Shown: piece after piece, positions 1-8,304 of the stretch | Layout of the letters: each line of letters opens with the position of its first letter | How positions within the stretch are numbered: position 1 is the stretch's first letter | The notes under the pieces: generated by a model | The model's database searches: none | What the model was told of the DNA's origin: nothing | What the model saw: only the letters and a program-made list of their open reading frames with translations | Translations under genes and position numbers: made by a program | Source: Roseovarius azorensis | GTDB taxonomy: Bacteria; Pseudomonadota; Alphaproteobacteria; Rhodobacterales; Rhodobacteraceae | Direction: 5' to 3' | DNA: 64,000 nucleotides | Assembly (NCBI RefSeq): GCF_900109455.1 | Contig: NZ_FOAG01000008.1 | Location: 62,001 to 126,000, forward strand

Positions 1-1
1 T

Positions 2-349
2 TCGGTGGTGTCCTATTCCAGCAATCAAGACGCGGCGCTGGAATACATCAAATGGTTCGCGCAGCCCGAGGTGCAGCAGCGCTGGTGGGACATGGGAGGC
101 GCTCCGGCGCTGAAATCGGTGGTCGAGGCGCCAGGATTTGCCGACAGCCAGCCCTATGCGCAGGCGTTTCTCGACTCGATGGCCATCGTCAAGGATTTCT
201 GGGCCGAACCGACCTATGCCGAACTGCTGCTGGCGATGCAGAACCGTGTCCACCGCTACGTGATCGCAGGCGAGGGCACGGCACAGGAGGCACTGGACGC
301 GCTGGTGGGTGACTGGACCGAGGTGTTCGAGGACGACGGCAAGCTCTGA
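2..349 (+). CDS. ABC transporter extracellular solute-binding protein, C-terminal end (partial)
   Basis: The frame is already open at the left edge, so only about 115 C-terminal residues are present. The helical pattern (DAALEYIKWFAQPEVQQRWW, then a region ending in TEVFEDDGKL) matches the C-terminal lobe of family-1 sugar/polyol periplasmic binding proteins. It is followed on the same strand by two MalF/MalG-type permeases, a small membrane protein, two ATPases and dihydroxyacetone kinase, so it is most likely the ligand receptor of that importer. The signal peptide and ligand site lie outside the window. The ligand cannot be read from this part; glycerol or another small polyol is an inference from the kinase downstream. 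Confidence 0.8.
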   Translation, partial: SVVSYSSNQDAALEYIKWFAQPEVQQRWWDMGGAPALKSVVEAPGFADSQPYAQAFLDSMAIVKDFWAEPTYAELLLAMQNRVHRYVIAGEGTAQEALDALVGDWTEVFEDDGKL

Positions 350-442
350 GCCGCGACCGCCGGTGCAGAGCGGCGGCCCCCGACCCGGGGCCGCCCGCCC
401 CGACCCGACAATTCCATGACATGCCGGAAAGGACGATATCGC

Positions 443-1390
443 ATGCCAGAGACGGCGATGGACAGCGTGGCGCGTGCAACACCGCCAAGGGTAGCCCGGC
501 GGATCAGGGGGCTGTCGGACCGGATGATCGCCTGGATCTTCGTGGCGCCCACGATTTTCCTGTTGCTGGCGATCAACATCTTTCCGCTGATATGGACGAT
601 CCGGCTGAGTTTCACCAATTTCCGGGCCAACCGCCCGAATGCCGAAACCGCCTGGGTGGGACTGCGCAATTACGAGCGTATCCTGAGCGATCCCGATATC
701 TGGCAGACGATGCAGGCAACCGCGCATTTCCTGTTCTGGACGCTGTTCTTTCAGGTGCTGATCGGTTTCGCGCTGGCCTGGCTGATCAATGCCAAGTTCC
801 GCGGCAGCAATTTCTGGACCACGATCATCGTGCTGCCGATGATGCTGTCGCCGGCGGTGGTGGGCAATTTCTGGACCTTTCTCTATCAGCCGCAGATCGG
901 GCTGTTCAATTACGTGGTGGCGTTCTTCAGCGGCGCGGATCCTACCGGGTTCACCATGATCGGCGAGGTTGCTCTGGCCCCCTGGGCAATCGTGATCGTG
1001 GACACCTGGATGTGGACGCCCTTTGTCATGCTGATCTGTCTTGCCGGACTGCGATCCATTCCCGAGTCGATCTATGAGGCGGCGGAATGCGATCGCGCCA
1101 GCAAATGGCGACAGTTCTGGACGATCACCGTGCCCATGGTCCTGCCCTTTCTCATGCTGGCGGTGCTGTTTCGCGGCATCGAGAATTTCAAGATGTTCGA
1201 TCTGGTGGTGCAGCTGACCGGCGGCGGGCCGGGATCGACCACCGAGCTGACCTCGATCAACCTCAAGCGCGAGGCCTTCGAGAAATGGCGCACGGGCTAT
1301 GCCTCGGCCTATGCGGTGATCCTGTTTGTGACCGTCTTTGGACTGGCCTCGATCTATGTCAAGGCCCTCAACAAGGTAAAGGAAAGATGA
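443..1390 (+). CDS. ABC transporter permease, UgpA/MalF type
   Basis: This is a 315-residue inner-membrane permease with about six hydrophobic segments and the family coupling loop EAAECDRASKWRQFWTITVP near residue 215, which docks on the ATPases. I chose ATG 443 (MPETAMDS) over the in-frame ATG at 416 because GGAAAGGA lies just upstream of 443 and the extra residues MTCRKGRYR look non-native. The stop overlaps the next start as ATGA, so the two permeases are probably translationally coupled and form a heterodimer. The family moves sugars, polyols or glycerol phosphates; the substrate is not visible in the sequence. Confidence 0.85.
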   Translation: MPETAMDSVARATPPRVARRIRGLSDRMIAWIFVAPTIFLLLAINIFPLIWTIRLSFTNFRANRPNAETAWVGLRNYERILSDPDIWQTMQATAHFLFWTLFFQVLIGFALAWLINAKFRGSNFWTTIIVLPMMLSPAVVGNFWTFLYQPQIGLFNYVVAFFSGADPTGFTMIGEVALAPWAIVIVDTWMWTPFVMLICLAGLRSIPESIYEAAECDRASKWRQFWTITVPMVLPFLMLAVLFRGIENFKMFDLVVQLTGGGPGSTTELTSINLKREAFEKWRTGYASAYAVILFVTVFGLASIYVKALNKVKER

Positions 1391-2325
1391 GCGGCGCATC
1401 GGTCACCGGGCCGTCGCGGCGGCTGAAATGGGCGGCGGGCATCCTGGTGGTGGGCTATGCGCTGATCACGCTGATGCCGCTGCTGTGGATCATGGCCACG
1501 GGGTTCAAGACCTCGCCCGATTCCATCGCCTACCCGCCCAAGGTCATATTCGCGCCCTCGCTGGAGGGGTATGTGAACCTCTTTACCACGCAGACGCGGC
1601 AGACGGCCGATTATCTGGCCGCCAACCCGCCGCAGACCTGGTACGAGAAAATCGTGCATGACAGGGGCATGGTCATCACCGGCACCTCGCGGTTTGGCGA
1701 GCGGTTCATGAATTCGGTGATCATCGGGTTCGGGTCGACCTTTCTGTCGGTGGTTTTGGGCACGCTGGCGGCCTATGCGTTCTCGCGCTATCGCATCCCG
1801 CTCAAGGACGATCTGATGTTTTTCATCCTGAGCACACGGATGATGCCGCCCGTGGCGGTGGCAATCCCGATTTTCCTGATGTTCCGCAATCTGGGTCTGT
1901 CGGACACCCACGCAGGGATGATCCTGCTGTATACTGCGGTCAACCTGTCTCTGGCCGTCTGGCTGCTCAAGGGGTTCATCGACGAGATCCCGCGCGAATA
2001 CGAAGAGGCGGCGCTGATCGACGGCTATACCCGGTTTCAGGCGTTCACCAAGGTGGTGCTGCCGCAGGCGGCGACCGGCATCGCCTCGACCGCGATCTTC
2101 TGCCTGATCTTTGCGTGGAACGAATACGCCTTTGCCGTGCTGCTGACCTCGGGGACCGCGCAGACCGCGCCGCCGTTCATTCCCACGATCATCGGCGTTG
2201 GCGGGCGCGACTGGCCGGCGGTAGCGGCGGGGGCCACGATCTTTCTTGTGCCGGTCGTGGTGTTCACAGTCCTGTTGCGCAAGCACCTGCTGCGTGGCAT
2301 CACCTTTGGAGCAGTGCGGAAATGA
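1387..2325 (+). CDS. ABC transporter permease, UgpE/MalG type
   Basis: This 312-residue partner permease starts at the ATGA overlap with the previous gene (MSGASVTGPSRRLKWAAGIL). It has an N-terminal membrane helix, an unusually long first periplasmic segment (about residues 45-110), and the coupling loop EEAALIDGYTRFQAFTKVVLP near residue 218. An open frame extends upstream to 1087, but that part is the antisense-like shadow of the first permease. The stop again overlaps the next start (ATGA at 2322), as expected for an operon making a fixed-ratio complex. Confidence 0.85.
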   Translation: MSGASVTGPSRRLKWAAGILVVGYALITLMPLLWIMATGFKTSPDSIAYPPKVIFAPSLEGYVNLFTTQTRQTADYLAANPPQTWYEKIVHDRGMVITGTSRFGERFMNSVIIGFGSTFLSVVLGTLAAYAFSRYRIPLKDDLMFFILSTRMMPPVAVAIPIFLMFRNLGLSDTHAGMILLYTAVNLSLAVWLLKGFIDEIPREYEEAALIDGYTRFQAFTKVVLPQAATGIASTAIFCLIFAWNEYAFAVLLTSGTAQTAPPFIPTIIGVGGRDWPAVAAGATIFLVPVVVFTVLLRKHLLRGITFGAVRK

Positions 2326-2510
2326 GAGCGTTCATCAGCGGTATCCTGCGTCTGCGGCGCGGTCCATGGGAAATGCTGGCCTCGGTGCTGATTGCCATCG
2401 GGGTGGTGATGCTGATGCAGCCCTACGCGCTGTGGGCGTTCAGCTGGTCCTTTATCGTCACGCTCACAGGCACGGTGATGTTTCTCATCGTCAGCCATTT
2501 CCCGGAGTGA
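2322..2510 (+). CDS. small two-helix membrane protein in ABC operon (GlpU-like position)
   Basis: The 62-residue product (MRAFISGILRLRRGPWEMLA...) has a basic N-terminus and two hydrophobic segments at about residues 19-35 and 41-58. It starts at the ATGA overlap with the permease stop and ends 3 bp before the first ATPase start, so it is embedded in the operon. Small proteins of this kind sit beside polyol-type ABC transporters; the glycerol operon of Rhizobium leguminosarum has glpU in a comparable place. Homology to GlpU is inferred from size, topology and position only. A role as an accessory transporter subunit is plausible but unproven. Confidence 0.65.
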   Translation: MRAFISGILRLRRGPWEMLASVLIAIGVVMLMQPYALWAFSWSFIVTLTGTVMFLIVSHFPE

Positions 2511-2513
2511 CCC

Positions 2514-3611
2514 ATGGCCGAGATCGTGATCCGCAACCTGCGCAAGACCTTCGGGGATTTCACCGCGGTGCAGTCATCTTCGTTCCGCATCGAGGATGGC
2601 GAGTTCTTCATGCTGCTGGGGCCGTCGGGCTGTGGCAAGACCACCACTCTGAGGATGATTGCCGGGCTGGAGCTGCCCAGCGCGGGCGAAGTCTATATCG
2701 ACGGCGAGGAGGTTGGCCAGAAACCTGCCAGCCAACGTGACATCGCCTTTGTATTCCAGATGTTCGCGCTCTATCCGCATATGAATGTGCGCCGCAATAT
2801 CGCCTATCCGCTGGTCAGCCAGGGCATGCCGCGCGCGCAGGTGCGCGCCAAGGTGGCCGAGGTTGCGGGCATTCTGGGCATCGAGGACATTCTCGACCGT
2901 CCTGTCGGCGGTCTGTCGGGGGGCGACCGGCAGCGCGTGGCGCTGGGGCGCGCCATCGTGCGCAATCCGAAATGCTTTCTGATGGACGAGCCGTTGGGCG
3001 CGCTGGATGCCGAATTCCGCGAGCACATGGCCGACGAGCTGCGCGCGCTGCACGACAGGATGGGGGCAACCACCGTCTATGTCACCCATGATCAGCTGGA
3101 GGCGATGCAGATGGGCGACAAGATCGTGGTGATGAATCACGGCGTGGTCGAACAGTTCGGCACGCCGCAGGATATCTACGACAAGCCCGCCACCATGTTC
3201 GTGGCCGATTTCATCGGTTCGCCGCCGATGAATTTCCTGCGCTTTCACGGCAGCGTCGCGACCGGCGACGCCCATGTGCGGCTGCATCATCAGGTATTGG
3301 CGGTGCCCGCGCTGCGCGAGCCGTTTGACGGCGGCATGGTTTACGGCGTGCGCCCCGAGCATGTGCGCCTGTCGGATGCGGCGGGGTATCGCGGCGAGAT
3401 CATCGCCGCGGAGTATCTGGGCACCACGCAGATCGTGACGCTGAAGACGCATAACGGCGAGGTCAAGGCGCGCATCCCCTCCGATCAGCGCGCGCGCATG
3501 GGCGAAACGGTCGGGCTTGATTTCAACGGCGCCACCGTGACGCTGTTCGACAGCCAATCAGGCCGCGCCATCCGGTCGGATCTGAACGAGGGGGTGCTGT
3601 CGCATGGCTGA
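2514..3611 (+). CDS. ABC transporter ATP-binding protein, MalK/UgpC type (first copy)
   Basis: This cytoplasmic ATPase has 365 residues. Visible motifs are Walker A GPSGCGKT at residues 36-43, Q-loop VFQMFALYPHM, signature LSGGDRQR, Walker B CFLMDEP with D-loop GALDAEF, and H-loop VYVTHDQ. A C-terminal OB-fold (TOBE) domain follows from about residue 235 (GVRPEHVRLSD). The signature has Asp instead of the usual Glu/Gln (LSGGD). The 3' end overlaps the next ATPase by 8 bp. Two different ATPases in one operon suggest a heterodimer, as in GlpS/GlpT-type transporters. Confidence 0.9.
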   Translation: MAEIVIRNLRKTFGDFTAVQSSSFRIEDGEFFMLLGPSGCGKTTTLRMIAGLELPSAGEVYIDGEEVGQKPASQRDIAFVFQMFALYPHMNVRRNIAYPLVSQGMPRAQVRAKVAEVAGILGIEDILDRPVGGLSGGDRQRVALGRAIVRNPKCFLMDEPLGALDAEFREHMADELRALHDRMGATTVYVTHDQLEAMQMGDKIVVMNHGVVEQFGTPQDIYDKPATMFVADFIGSPPMNFLRFHGSVATGDAHVRLHHQVLAVPALREPFDGGMVYGVRPEHVRLSDAAGYRGEIIAAEYLGTTQIVTLKTHNGEVKARIPSDQRARMGETVGLDFNGATVTLFDSQSGRAIRSDLNEGVLSHG

Positions 3612-4599
3612 GGTGACGCTGCACGAGGTGAGCAAGCGCTATGGCGCGACCGTGGCGCTGGACCGGGTGTCGCTGACCATCGCCGACGGCGCCTTCGTGG
3701 TGCTGCTGGGGCCGACAGGTGCGGGCAAGACCACCACGCTGCGGTTGATTTCCGGGCTGGAGGCACCGGATGGCGGCGATATCCTGATCGGCGGACGTTC
3801 GGTGCTGCGCGACACGCCCGCACAGCGCGATGTGGCGATGGTGTTCCAGCAATATTCGCTCTACCCGCATATGAGCGTGCGCGACAACCTGGCCTTTCCG
3901 CTGCGCTCGCCGGTGCTGCGCACGCCAGAGGATGAGATCGCGCGCAAGGTGCGCGAGGTGGCCGAGGTGCTGCGCATCGAGGGCAAGCTGGACAACAAGG
4001 CCACGGCGCTTTCGGGGGGCGAGATGCAGCGCGTTTCGATCGGTCGGGCGCTGGTGCGCGATCCGCAGCTTTTCCTGATGGACGAGCCGCTCAGTTCGCT
4101 CGATGCCAAGCTGCGCGCCGATCTGCGGGTGGAGTTGAAGCGCATCCACGCGACGCTGGGCGCGACGCTGCTTTATGTGACCCATGACCAGATCGAGGCG
4201 ATGACCATGGCCACCGAGATAGGCGTGCTGGATCAGGGGCGGCTGGTGCAGTTCGGCACCCCGCGCGAGGTCTACGAGAGCCCCGTCAGCCTTTATGTCG
4301 CGGCCCGTCTCGGGCTGCCGCGGATCAACACCCTGCCCGCCGGTCTGTTCGCCGGGGCGCCTGCGGGTGCAAAAACCATCGGTCTGCGCCCCGAACATAT
4401 CCGGCAAGGCGAGGGCCGTCCCGCGCAGGTGCTGCGCATCGAGCCGCTGGGCGACCAGACCCGCCTGCATCTGCGGCTGGACGGACATGACATCGTTACG
4501 CTGACCGATGTGCATACCGATCTGGAACCCGGCGACAGCATCGCCATCGAACCCCGTAACGCGCTATATTTCGACGCCACCGGCGCACGCATCGTCTGA
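3604..4599 (+). CDS. ABC transporter ATP-binding protein, MalK/UgpC type (second copy)
   Basis: This is the second ATPase of the operon, 331 residues. It has Walker A GPTGAGKT at residues 36-43, Q-loop VFQQYSLYPHM, signature LSGGEMQR, Walker B LFLMDEP with D-loop SSLDAKL, H-loop YVTHDQIEAM, and a short TOBE tail (TIGLRPEHIRQGE). It is a paralogue of the preceding gene, not a fragment: all catalytic motifs are intact in both. It overlaps the first ATPase by 8 bp and ends 10 bp before the kinase start, with GAGGAG lying between them. Confidence 0.9.
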   Translation: MAEVTLHEVSKRYGATVALDRVSLTIADGAFVVLLGPTGAGKTTTLRLISGLEAPDGGDILIGGRSVLRDTPAQRDVAMVFQQYSLYPHMSVRDNLAFPLRSPVLRTPEDEIARKVREVAEVLRIEGKLDNKATALSGGEMQRVSIGRALVRDPQLFLMDEPLSSLDAKLRADLRVELKRIHATLGATLLYVTHDQIEAMTMATEIGVLDQGRLVQFGTPREVYESPVSLYVAARLGLPRINTLPAGLFAGAPAGAKTIGLRPEHIRQGEGRPAQVLRIEPLGDQTRLHLRLDGHDIVTLTDVHTDLEPGDSIAIEPRNALYFDATGARIV

Positions 4600-4609
4600 G
4601 GAGGATCCC

Positions 4610-6265
4610 ATGCCGCAATTCATCAATTCCAGAGAGACGCTTGTGACCGAGGCCATCGACGGCACCCTGCGCACGGCGGGCGGGCGGCTGGCGCGGCTTG
4701 ACGGCTATCCGCATATCAAGGTCGTGATCCGCAACGACTGGGACAAGTCCAGGGTTGCGCTCATATCCGGCGGCGGGTCGGGGCACGAGCCGAGTCATAC
4801 GGGTTTCGTCGGCCAGGGCATGCTGACGGCGGCGGTCTGCGGCGAGGTGTTCGCCAGCCCCTCGGTCGATGCGGTGCTGGCCGGGATCCTTGCAGTGACG
4901 GGCAAGGCGGGGTGCCTGCTGATCGTCAAGAACTACACCGGCGACCGGCTGAATTTCGGTCTAGCCGCCGAACGCGCCCGCGCGCAGGGGCTGAGCGTGC
5001 GCATGGTGATCGTCGATGACGATGTGGCGCTGCCCGATCTGCCGCAGCCGCGCGGCGTGGCGGGCACGCTGTTTGTGCACAAGATCGCCGGGGCGCTGGC
5101 CGAACAGGGCGCGGATCTGGACACTGTGGCAGAGGCGGCGCAGCGCGTCATTGGCGGCGTCGTGTCGATCGGCATGTCGCTTGACACCTGCACCATCCCC
5201 GGTGCCCCCAAGGAGGACCGAATTCGCCCCGGCAAGGCCGAACTGGGCCTGGGCATCCATGGCGAGGCAGGCATCGAGCAGGTGGATTTCTCGACCGCGC
5301 GGGCGGCGATGGAGATGGTCGTGGACCGGCTCGCCCGCAGGATCGGGCCGGGACCGCATGTGGCGCTGCTCAACAATCTGGGCGGGGCGACACCGCTGGA
5401 GATGTCGGTTCTGGCCGAGGAATTGCTGAAATCGCGGATCGGCGCGCAGATCCGCTGGCTGGTGGGTCCGGCGCCGATGATGACCTCGCTCGACATGCAG
5501 GGTTTCTCGGTTTCTCTGCTGCCTGCGGCGCGCGCTGACGAGGCTGCGCTGGCGGCGCCGGTCGCGCCCTGGGCCTGGCCCGGATGCCTGGTGGTGGGGG
5601 ATGTGCCGGTGGTGGCCCTGCCCGACGGTCTGACGCCGATCAGGCCGATTCCGTCGCACAACGCAAAGACCCGCGCCTTTATCGAGCGATGCTGCCGTAT
5701 CCTGATTGACGCCGAAGAGCCGCTCAACGCGCTGGACGCCAAATCAGGAGATGGCGATACCGGCAGCACCCTGGCCACCGCGTCGCGGGCGCTGATTGAT
5801 GCGCTCGACCGTCTGCCGCAAGCGGACCATACCCAGCTTTACCGGGCCATCGGGCAGGAACTGAGCCAGACCATGGGGGGATCCTCCGGCGTGCTGCTGG
5901 CGATCTTCTTTGCGACCGCGGGCGATGCCTCTGCCAGCGGCAAGGGGGCGATAGAGGCATTCAAGGCCGGTCTTGACCGGGTTCAGCAGGTCGGTGGCGC
6001 GGGATTGGGGGACAGGACCATGATCGACGCGCTCGCGCCCGCTCTGGACGCGCTGGAGCACGGGATGCAGGTCGCAGCGCAGGCCGCACGCGAGGGCGCC
6101 GATGCAACCGCGAGGATCACCCGCGCGCGCGCCGGACGGGCCAGCTATCTGGCCGAGGAAAGCCTTGCCGGCCACAACGATCCCGGCGCGGAAGCGGTCG
6201 CGCTGCTGTTCGAGAGGCTTCTTGAGGCGGACAAGGCGGTTCAGGGCGAACCCGCCAAGGGGTGA
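4610..6265 (+). CDS. dihydroxyacetone kinase, fused DhaK-DhaL domains
   Basis: This is a 551-residue ATP-dependent kinase that phosphorylates dihydroxyacetone or a similar short ketose. The N-terminal DhaK domain carries the substrate-loop sequence GGGSGHEPSH (residues 54-63) and His217 in LGIHGEAGIE, the position that binds the ketone covalently in known DhaK proteins. The C-terminal DhaL domain (from about residue 360) has the nucleotide/Mg motif KSGDGDTGSTL and MGGSSGVL. I chose the ATG at 4610 behind the strong GAGGAG site; the frame is open further upstream, inside the ATPase. Its place as last gene of the importer operon suggests it acts on the imported polyol after oxidation, or on imported triose. 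Confidence 0.88.
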   Translation: MPQFINSRETLVTEAIDGTLRTAGGRLARLDGYPHIKVVIRNDWDKSRVALISGGGSGHEPSHTGFVGQGMLTAAVCGEVFASPSVDAVLAGILAVTGKAGCLLIVKNYTGDRLNFGLAAERARAQGLSVRMVIVDDDVALPDLPQPRGVAGTLFVHKIAGALAEQGADLDTVAEAAQRVIGGVVSIGMSLDTCTIPGAPKEDRIRPGKAELGLGIHGEAGIEQVDFSTARAAMEMVVDRLARRIGPGPHVALLNNLGGATPLEMSVLAEELLKSRIGAQIRWLVGPAPMMTSLDMQGFSVSLLPAARADEAALAAPVAPWAWPGCLVVGDVPVVALPDGLTPIRPIPSHNAKTRAFIERCCRILIDAEEPLNALDAKSGDGDTGSTLATASRALIDALDRLPQADHTQLYRAIGQELSQTMGGSSGVLLAIFFATAGDASASGKGAIEAFKAGLDRVQQVGGAGLGDRTMIDALAPALDALEHGMQVAAQAAREGADATARITRARAGRASYLAEESLAGHNDPGAEAVALLFERLLEADKAVQGEPAKG

Positions 6266-6303
6266 CAGAGCTTTTCGGGGTGATCATCACAAGTTTTTTC
6301 TTG

Positions 6304-6334
6304 TTGCCTTCCAGTAGGGGGAAGCTCCTATCTC
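6304..6334 (+). promoter_or_regulatory. MerR/CueR-type promoter-operator upstream of the DUF305 gene
   Basis: A -35-like TTGCCT (6304-6309) and a -10-like TATCTC (6329-6334) are separated by 19 bp, the over-long spacer typical of MerR-family activated promoters. Within the spacer region lie the inverted arms CTTCC (6308-6312) and GGAAG (6320-6324). This resembles known CueR/HmrR copper operators. The product downstream belongs to a copper-associated family, which fits. No merR-family gene is in the window, so the regulator would act in trans. Confidence 0.6.
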
Positions 6335-6364
6335 TGTCAAAAACCTGCATGCAGAGGAGATTCC

Positions 6365-6748
6365 ATGCCCGGACGCCTGATCCCCGGCCTAAGTGCCGCC
6401 ATTCTCGCCTTGACCCCCTTGCCTGCCCTGGCCGCGAGCCACGGCCACGGCAACGACCACAGCGGGCATTCGATGCAGATGGATCACGACATGCCCGCCT
6501 CGACCCGCGCCTACAAGGAGGCCAATGCCGCGATGCATGCCGACATGGGAATCGACTATACCGGCGATGCCGACGTGGATTTTCTGCGAGGGATGATCCC
6601 GCATCACGAAGGCGCGCTGGCGATGGCGCGTATCGTGCTCGAATACGGCAGCGACCCAGAAGTACGCAGGCTGGCCGAAGAGGTGATCGCCGCGCAGGAA
6701 TCGGAAATCGCGTGGATGCAGAACCGCCTGCGCGAAATGGGCTACTGA
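6365..6748 (+). CDS. DUF305 family protein, probable periplasmic copper-binding
   Basis: The 127-residue product has an N-terminal signal-like segment (residues 1-24, ending PALAASHG). A His/Met-rich stretch follows ([18 protein letters not shown], residues 26-43), then the DUF305 hallmark [16 protein letters not shown] at 73-88 and the terminal helix [17 protein letters not shown]. Family members such as cyanobacterial CopM bind copper in the periplasm. AGAGGAGA lies upstream of the ATG. It stands behind a CueR-like promoter and is probably monocistronic; its stop overlaps the stop of the opposing VanZ-like gene by 7 bp. Confidence 0.82.
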   Translation: MPGRLIPGLSAAILALTPLPALAASHGHGNDHSGHSMQMDHDMPASTRAYKEANAAMHADMGIDYTGDADVDFLRGMIPHHEGALAMARIVLEYGSDPEVRRLAEEVIAAQESEIAWMQNRLREMGY

Positions 6749-7077
6749 CCCCTTACGCGCCGCAGCCGCCCCAGTTGCGCCGCCAGATAGGCTCCGCCAA
6801 ACGCGCCCAGCGCATCGGCCAGCAGATCCGCCCATTCCGCCCCGCGCCCGACGAAGGGCTGCACGATCTCGATCACGCCGCCATAGGCCAGCACCGTCAG
6901 CGCCACCGCGCGCCACAGGGCAGGACGGGCATAGGCCATGGGCATGGCCAGCGCCGCAAAGGCCATGAAATGCAACAGTTTGTCGACTCCCGGCGGCCCC
7001 TGCGGACCGGGGGGATGCGGGATCAGGGTCAGAGCTGCGATCACAAGCGCAAGGATCAGGGTGACAAAGCGGGCCAT
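6742..7077 (-). CDS. VanZ-like family membrane protein
   Basis: The 111-residue product has four hydrophobic segments and the VanZ-like pattern [19 protein letters not shown] (residues 31-49) with [27 protein letters not shown] in the second half. The function of this family outside glycopeptide resistance is unknown, so no resistance role is implied. The start codon lies in the arm of an 8-bp inverted repeat (7073-7080 with 7090-7097). It may be the last gene of a minus-strand run with the universal stress gene 51 bp upstream. Confidence 0.75.
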   Translation of the reverse strand: MARFVTLILALVIAALTLIPHPPGPQGPPGVDKLLHFMAFAALAMPMAYARPALWRAVALTVLAYGGVIEIVQPFVGRGAEWADLLADALGAFGGAYLAAQLGRLRRVRGQ

Positions 7078-7097
7078 GCCCAGCCCTTAGGCATGGC
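7073..7097 (-). promoter_or_regulatory. hairpin overlapping the start codon of the VanZ-like gene
   Basis: On the minus strand GCCATGCC (7097-7090) and GGCATGGC (7080-7073) form a perfect 8-bp stem around the loop TAAGGGCTG. The start codon (7077-7075) lies in the 3' arm, and the only purine-rich ribosome-binding candidate (AAGGGC) lies in the loop. Such a fold could limit translation initiation; this is inferred from sequence alone. Confidence 0.45.
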
Positions 7098-7128
7098 GTG
7101 CCGCGAAATCAAGCGGAACCCGAGCGTG

Positions 7129-7536
7129 TCAGCGGACCACATGCACCGCGCAGGTGGCATGGCGAACGACCTTGGCTGCCGTAGATCCCAGCAGCAGATC
7201 CTGCATGCCGGGACGATGGCTGGCGATCACGATGCAATCGGGCTCATGCGCTTCGGCCCAGTCGAGGATGGTGCGGCCAGAGTGACCGTCCACCACATAG
7301 GACGCCCCATTGGGCAAGGTTGCAGCCAGATCGGCCAGTTCGGCCTCGATCGCCTTGCGCGCCTCCTTGAGAAACCCTTGCGGCAGATAGGAGATCGCAT
7401 AGCCGGGAATCTGCTCTATCACGTGAAGAAGGCTGATCTTGCCTCCTTCATCAGCCAGAAGCCGGGCCACGTCCAGCGCGCCAGCGGCGTCGCGTTCCCT
7501 GTCAAACGAAACCGGCACCAGAATATGCTTGTACAT
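7129..7536 (-). CDS. universal stress protein (UspA family)
   Basis: This is a 135-residue single Usp domain. It starts MYKHILVPVSFD and ends with the nucleotide-binding loop ASHRPGMQDLLLGSTAAKVVRHA, which fits the G-2x-G-9x-G(S/T) pattern of ATP-binding members. It is cytoplasmic and probably responds to starvation or redox stress, although the specific cue cannot be told. It lies 76 bp after the DUF5665 gene and 51 bp before the VanZ-like gene on the same strand, so they could share transcripts. Confidence 0.9.
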   Translation of the reverse strand: MYKHILVPVSFDRERDAAGALDVARLLADEGGKISLLHVIEQIPGYAISYLPQGFLKEARKAIEAELADLAATLPNGASYVVDGHSGRTILDWAEAHEPDCIVIASHRPGMQDLLLGSTAAKVVRHATCAVHVVR

Positions 7537-7612
7537 TGGTTGTCCTTTCCTGTTGCAGTCTTCAAGACTGGCGCGGAACCCAGGCGCGTGCCTTGATCCA
7601 GATCACCCCCCG

Positions 7613-7897
7613 CTACTGCGCCTCGCGGATCTGCGCCGCGATTTCTGCCGCCCACTCGCCGATGATCGGCAGAACCTCGATCTGGCTGAGCATCCAGACC
7701 AGGATCGACAGGAGCACGGTGGCGCCCACCACCGTCCCCAACCCCACCGCGAGGCCACGCGCGAAATTGAACGCCAGGAGGCGCGGCATGGAATTGTGAA
7801 TACGAACGAAGCGATGGCTGTTGAGCAGGCGCAGTTCGGCGCGCAACGCCTCGATCTCGCGCGTGAGATCCTCCGGGCTTGCCCGTTCGTCCTTCAT
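7613..7897 (-). CDS. DUF5665 domain membrane protein
   Basis: The 94-residue product has an N-terminal amphipathic or coiled-coil stretch (PEDLTREIEALRAELRLLNS, residues 8-27) and then the conserved core RLLAFNFARGLAVGLGTVVG leading into one strong membrane segment (about 47-72). The C-terminus is helical and acidic (PIIGEWAAEIAAQIREAQ). This matches the DUF5665 layout; its function is unknown. The start overlaps the stop of the upstream monooxygenase-fold gene by 4 bp (ATGA), so the two are probably co-translated. Confidence 0.75.
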   Translation of the reverse strand: MKDERASPEDLTREIEALRAELRLLNSHRFVRIHNSMPRLLAFNFARGLAVGLGTVVGATVLLSILVWMLSQIEVLPIIGEWAAEIAAQIREAQ

Positions 7898-8214
7898 CCG
7901 AAGGTCGCCGCGACATCATACATCACCGGCTCGAAACTCTTGCAGAGTTCGTTGATTTCCCGGTTGCGGGCGCGCATCTCGTCGCTGCGCAGCATGGCCT
8001 GGAAATCCTCGCGCGCGCGCCATTGCGAATAGTTGGCGATCCGGGTCTGGGCGTCGTTCACATGCAGACCGGCGGCGATGAATCCGGGCTGACGCGAGAT
8101 GAACGCCTCGTAGGCCTCGGTCAGCAGGTCGAGCAGATCCTGACATGTGCCCGGCGTCACCTCGAAGGTGGTGATCACGGTCTGGTGGCTGGTGTCGGTG
8201 GTGATATGCGGCAT
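7894..8214 (-). CDS. antibiotic biosynthesis monooxygenase (ABM) fold protein
   Basis: The 106-residue product is a single ferredoxin-like ABM domain (TVITTFEVTPGTCQDLLDLL ... FISRQPGFIAAGLHVND ... NYSQWRAREDFQAML). Such proteins are small dimeric oxygenases or haem/quinone-handling enzymes; the substrate is unknown. The start at 8214 is chosen because AAAGGAGGTG lies 4 bp upstream, whereas the longer open frame to 8409 has no support. The 3' end overlaps the DUF5665 start. Confidence 0.75.
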   Translation of the reverse strand: MPHITTDTSHQTVITTFEVTPGTCQDLLDLLTEAYEAFISRQPGFIAAGLHVNDAQTRIANYSQWRAREDFQAMLRSDEMRARNREINELCKSFEPVMYDVAATFG

Positions 8215-8304
8215 CGGGCACCTCCTTTGTGGATCTAGCCTAACACGCAGGCATGCAACGGTAAATTCCGCACATGTCTTAACCGCCGCTTTACCATTTT
8301 TAAT

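Noticed and set aside
6266-6300. Terminator after the dihydroxyacetone kinase gene
   Set aside because: GTGATCATCAC followed by a T6 run is suggestive, but the loop is only one base, so a stable hairpin is doubtful.
6262-7596. 444-residue plus-strand frame over the DUF305, VanZ and Usp genes
   Set aside because: It conflicts with three genes that have clear family patterns and has no coherent domain.
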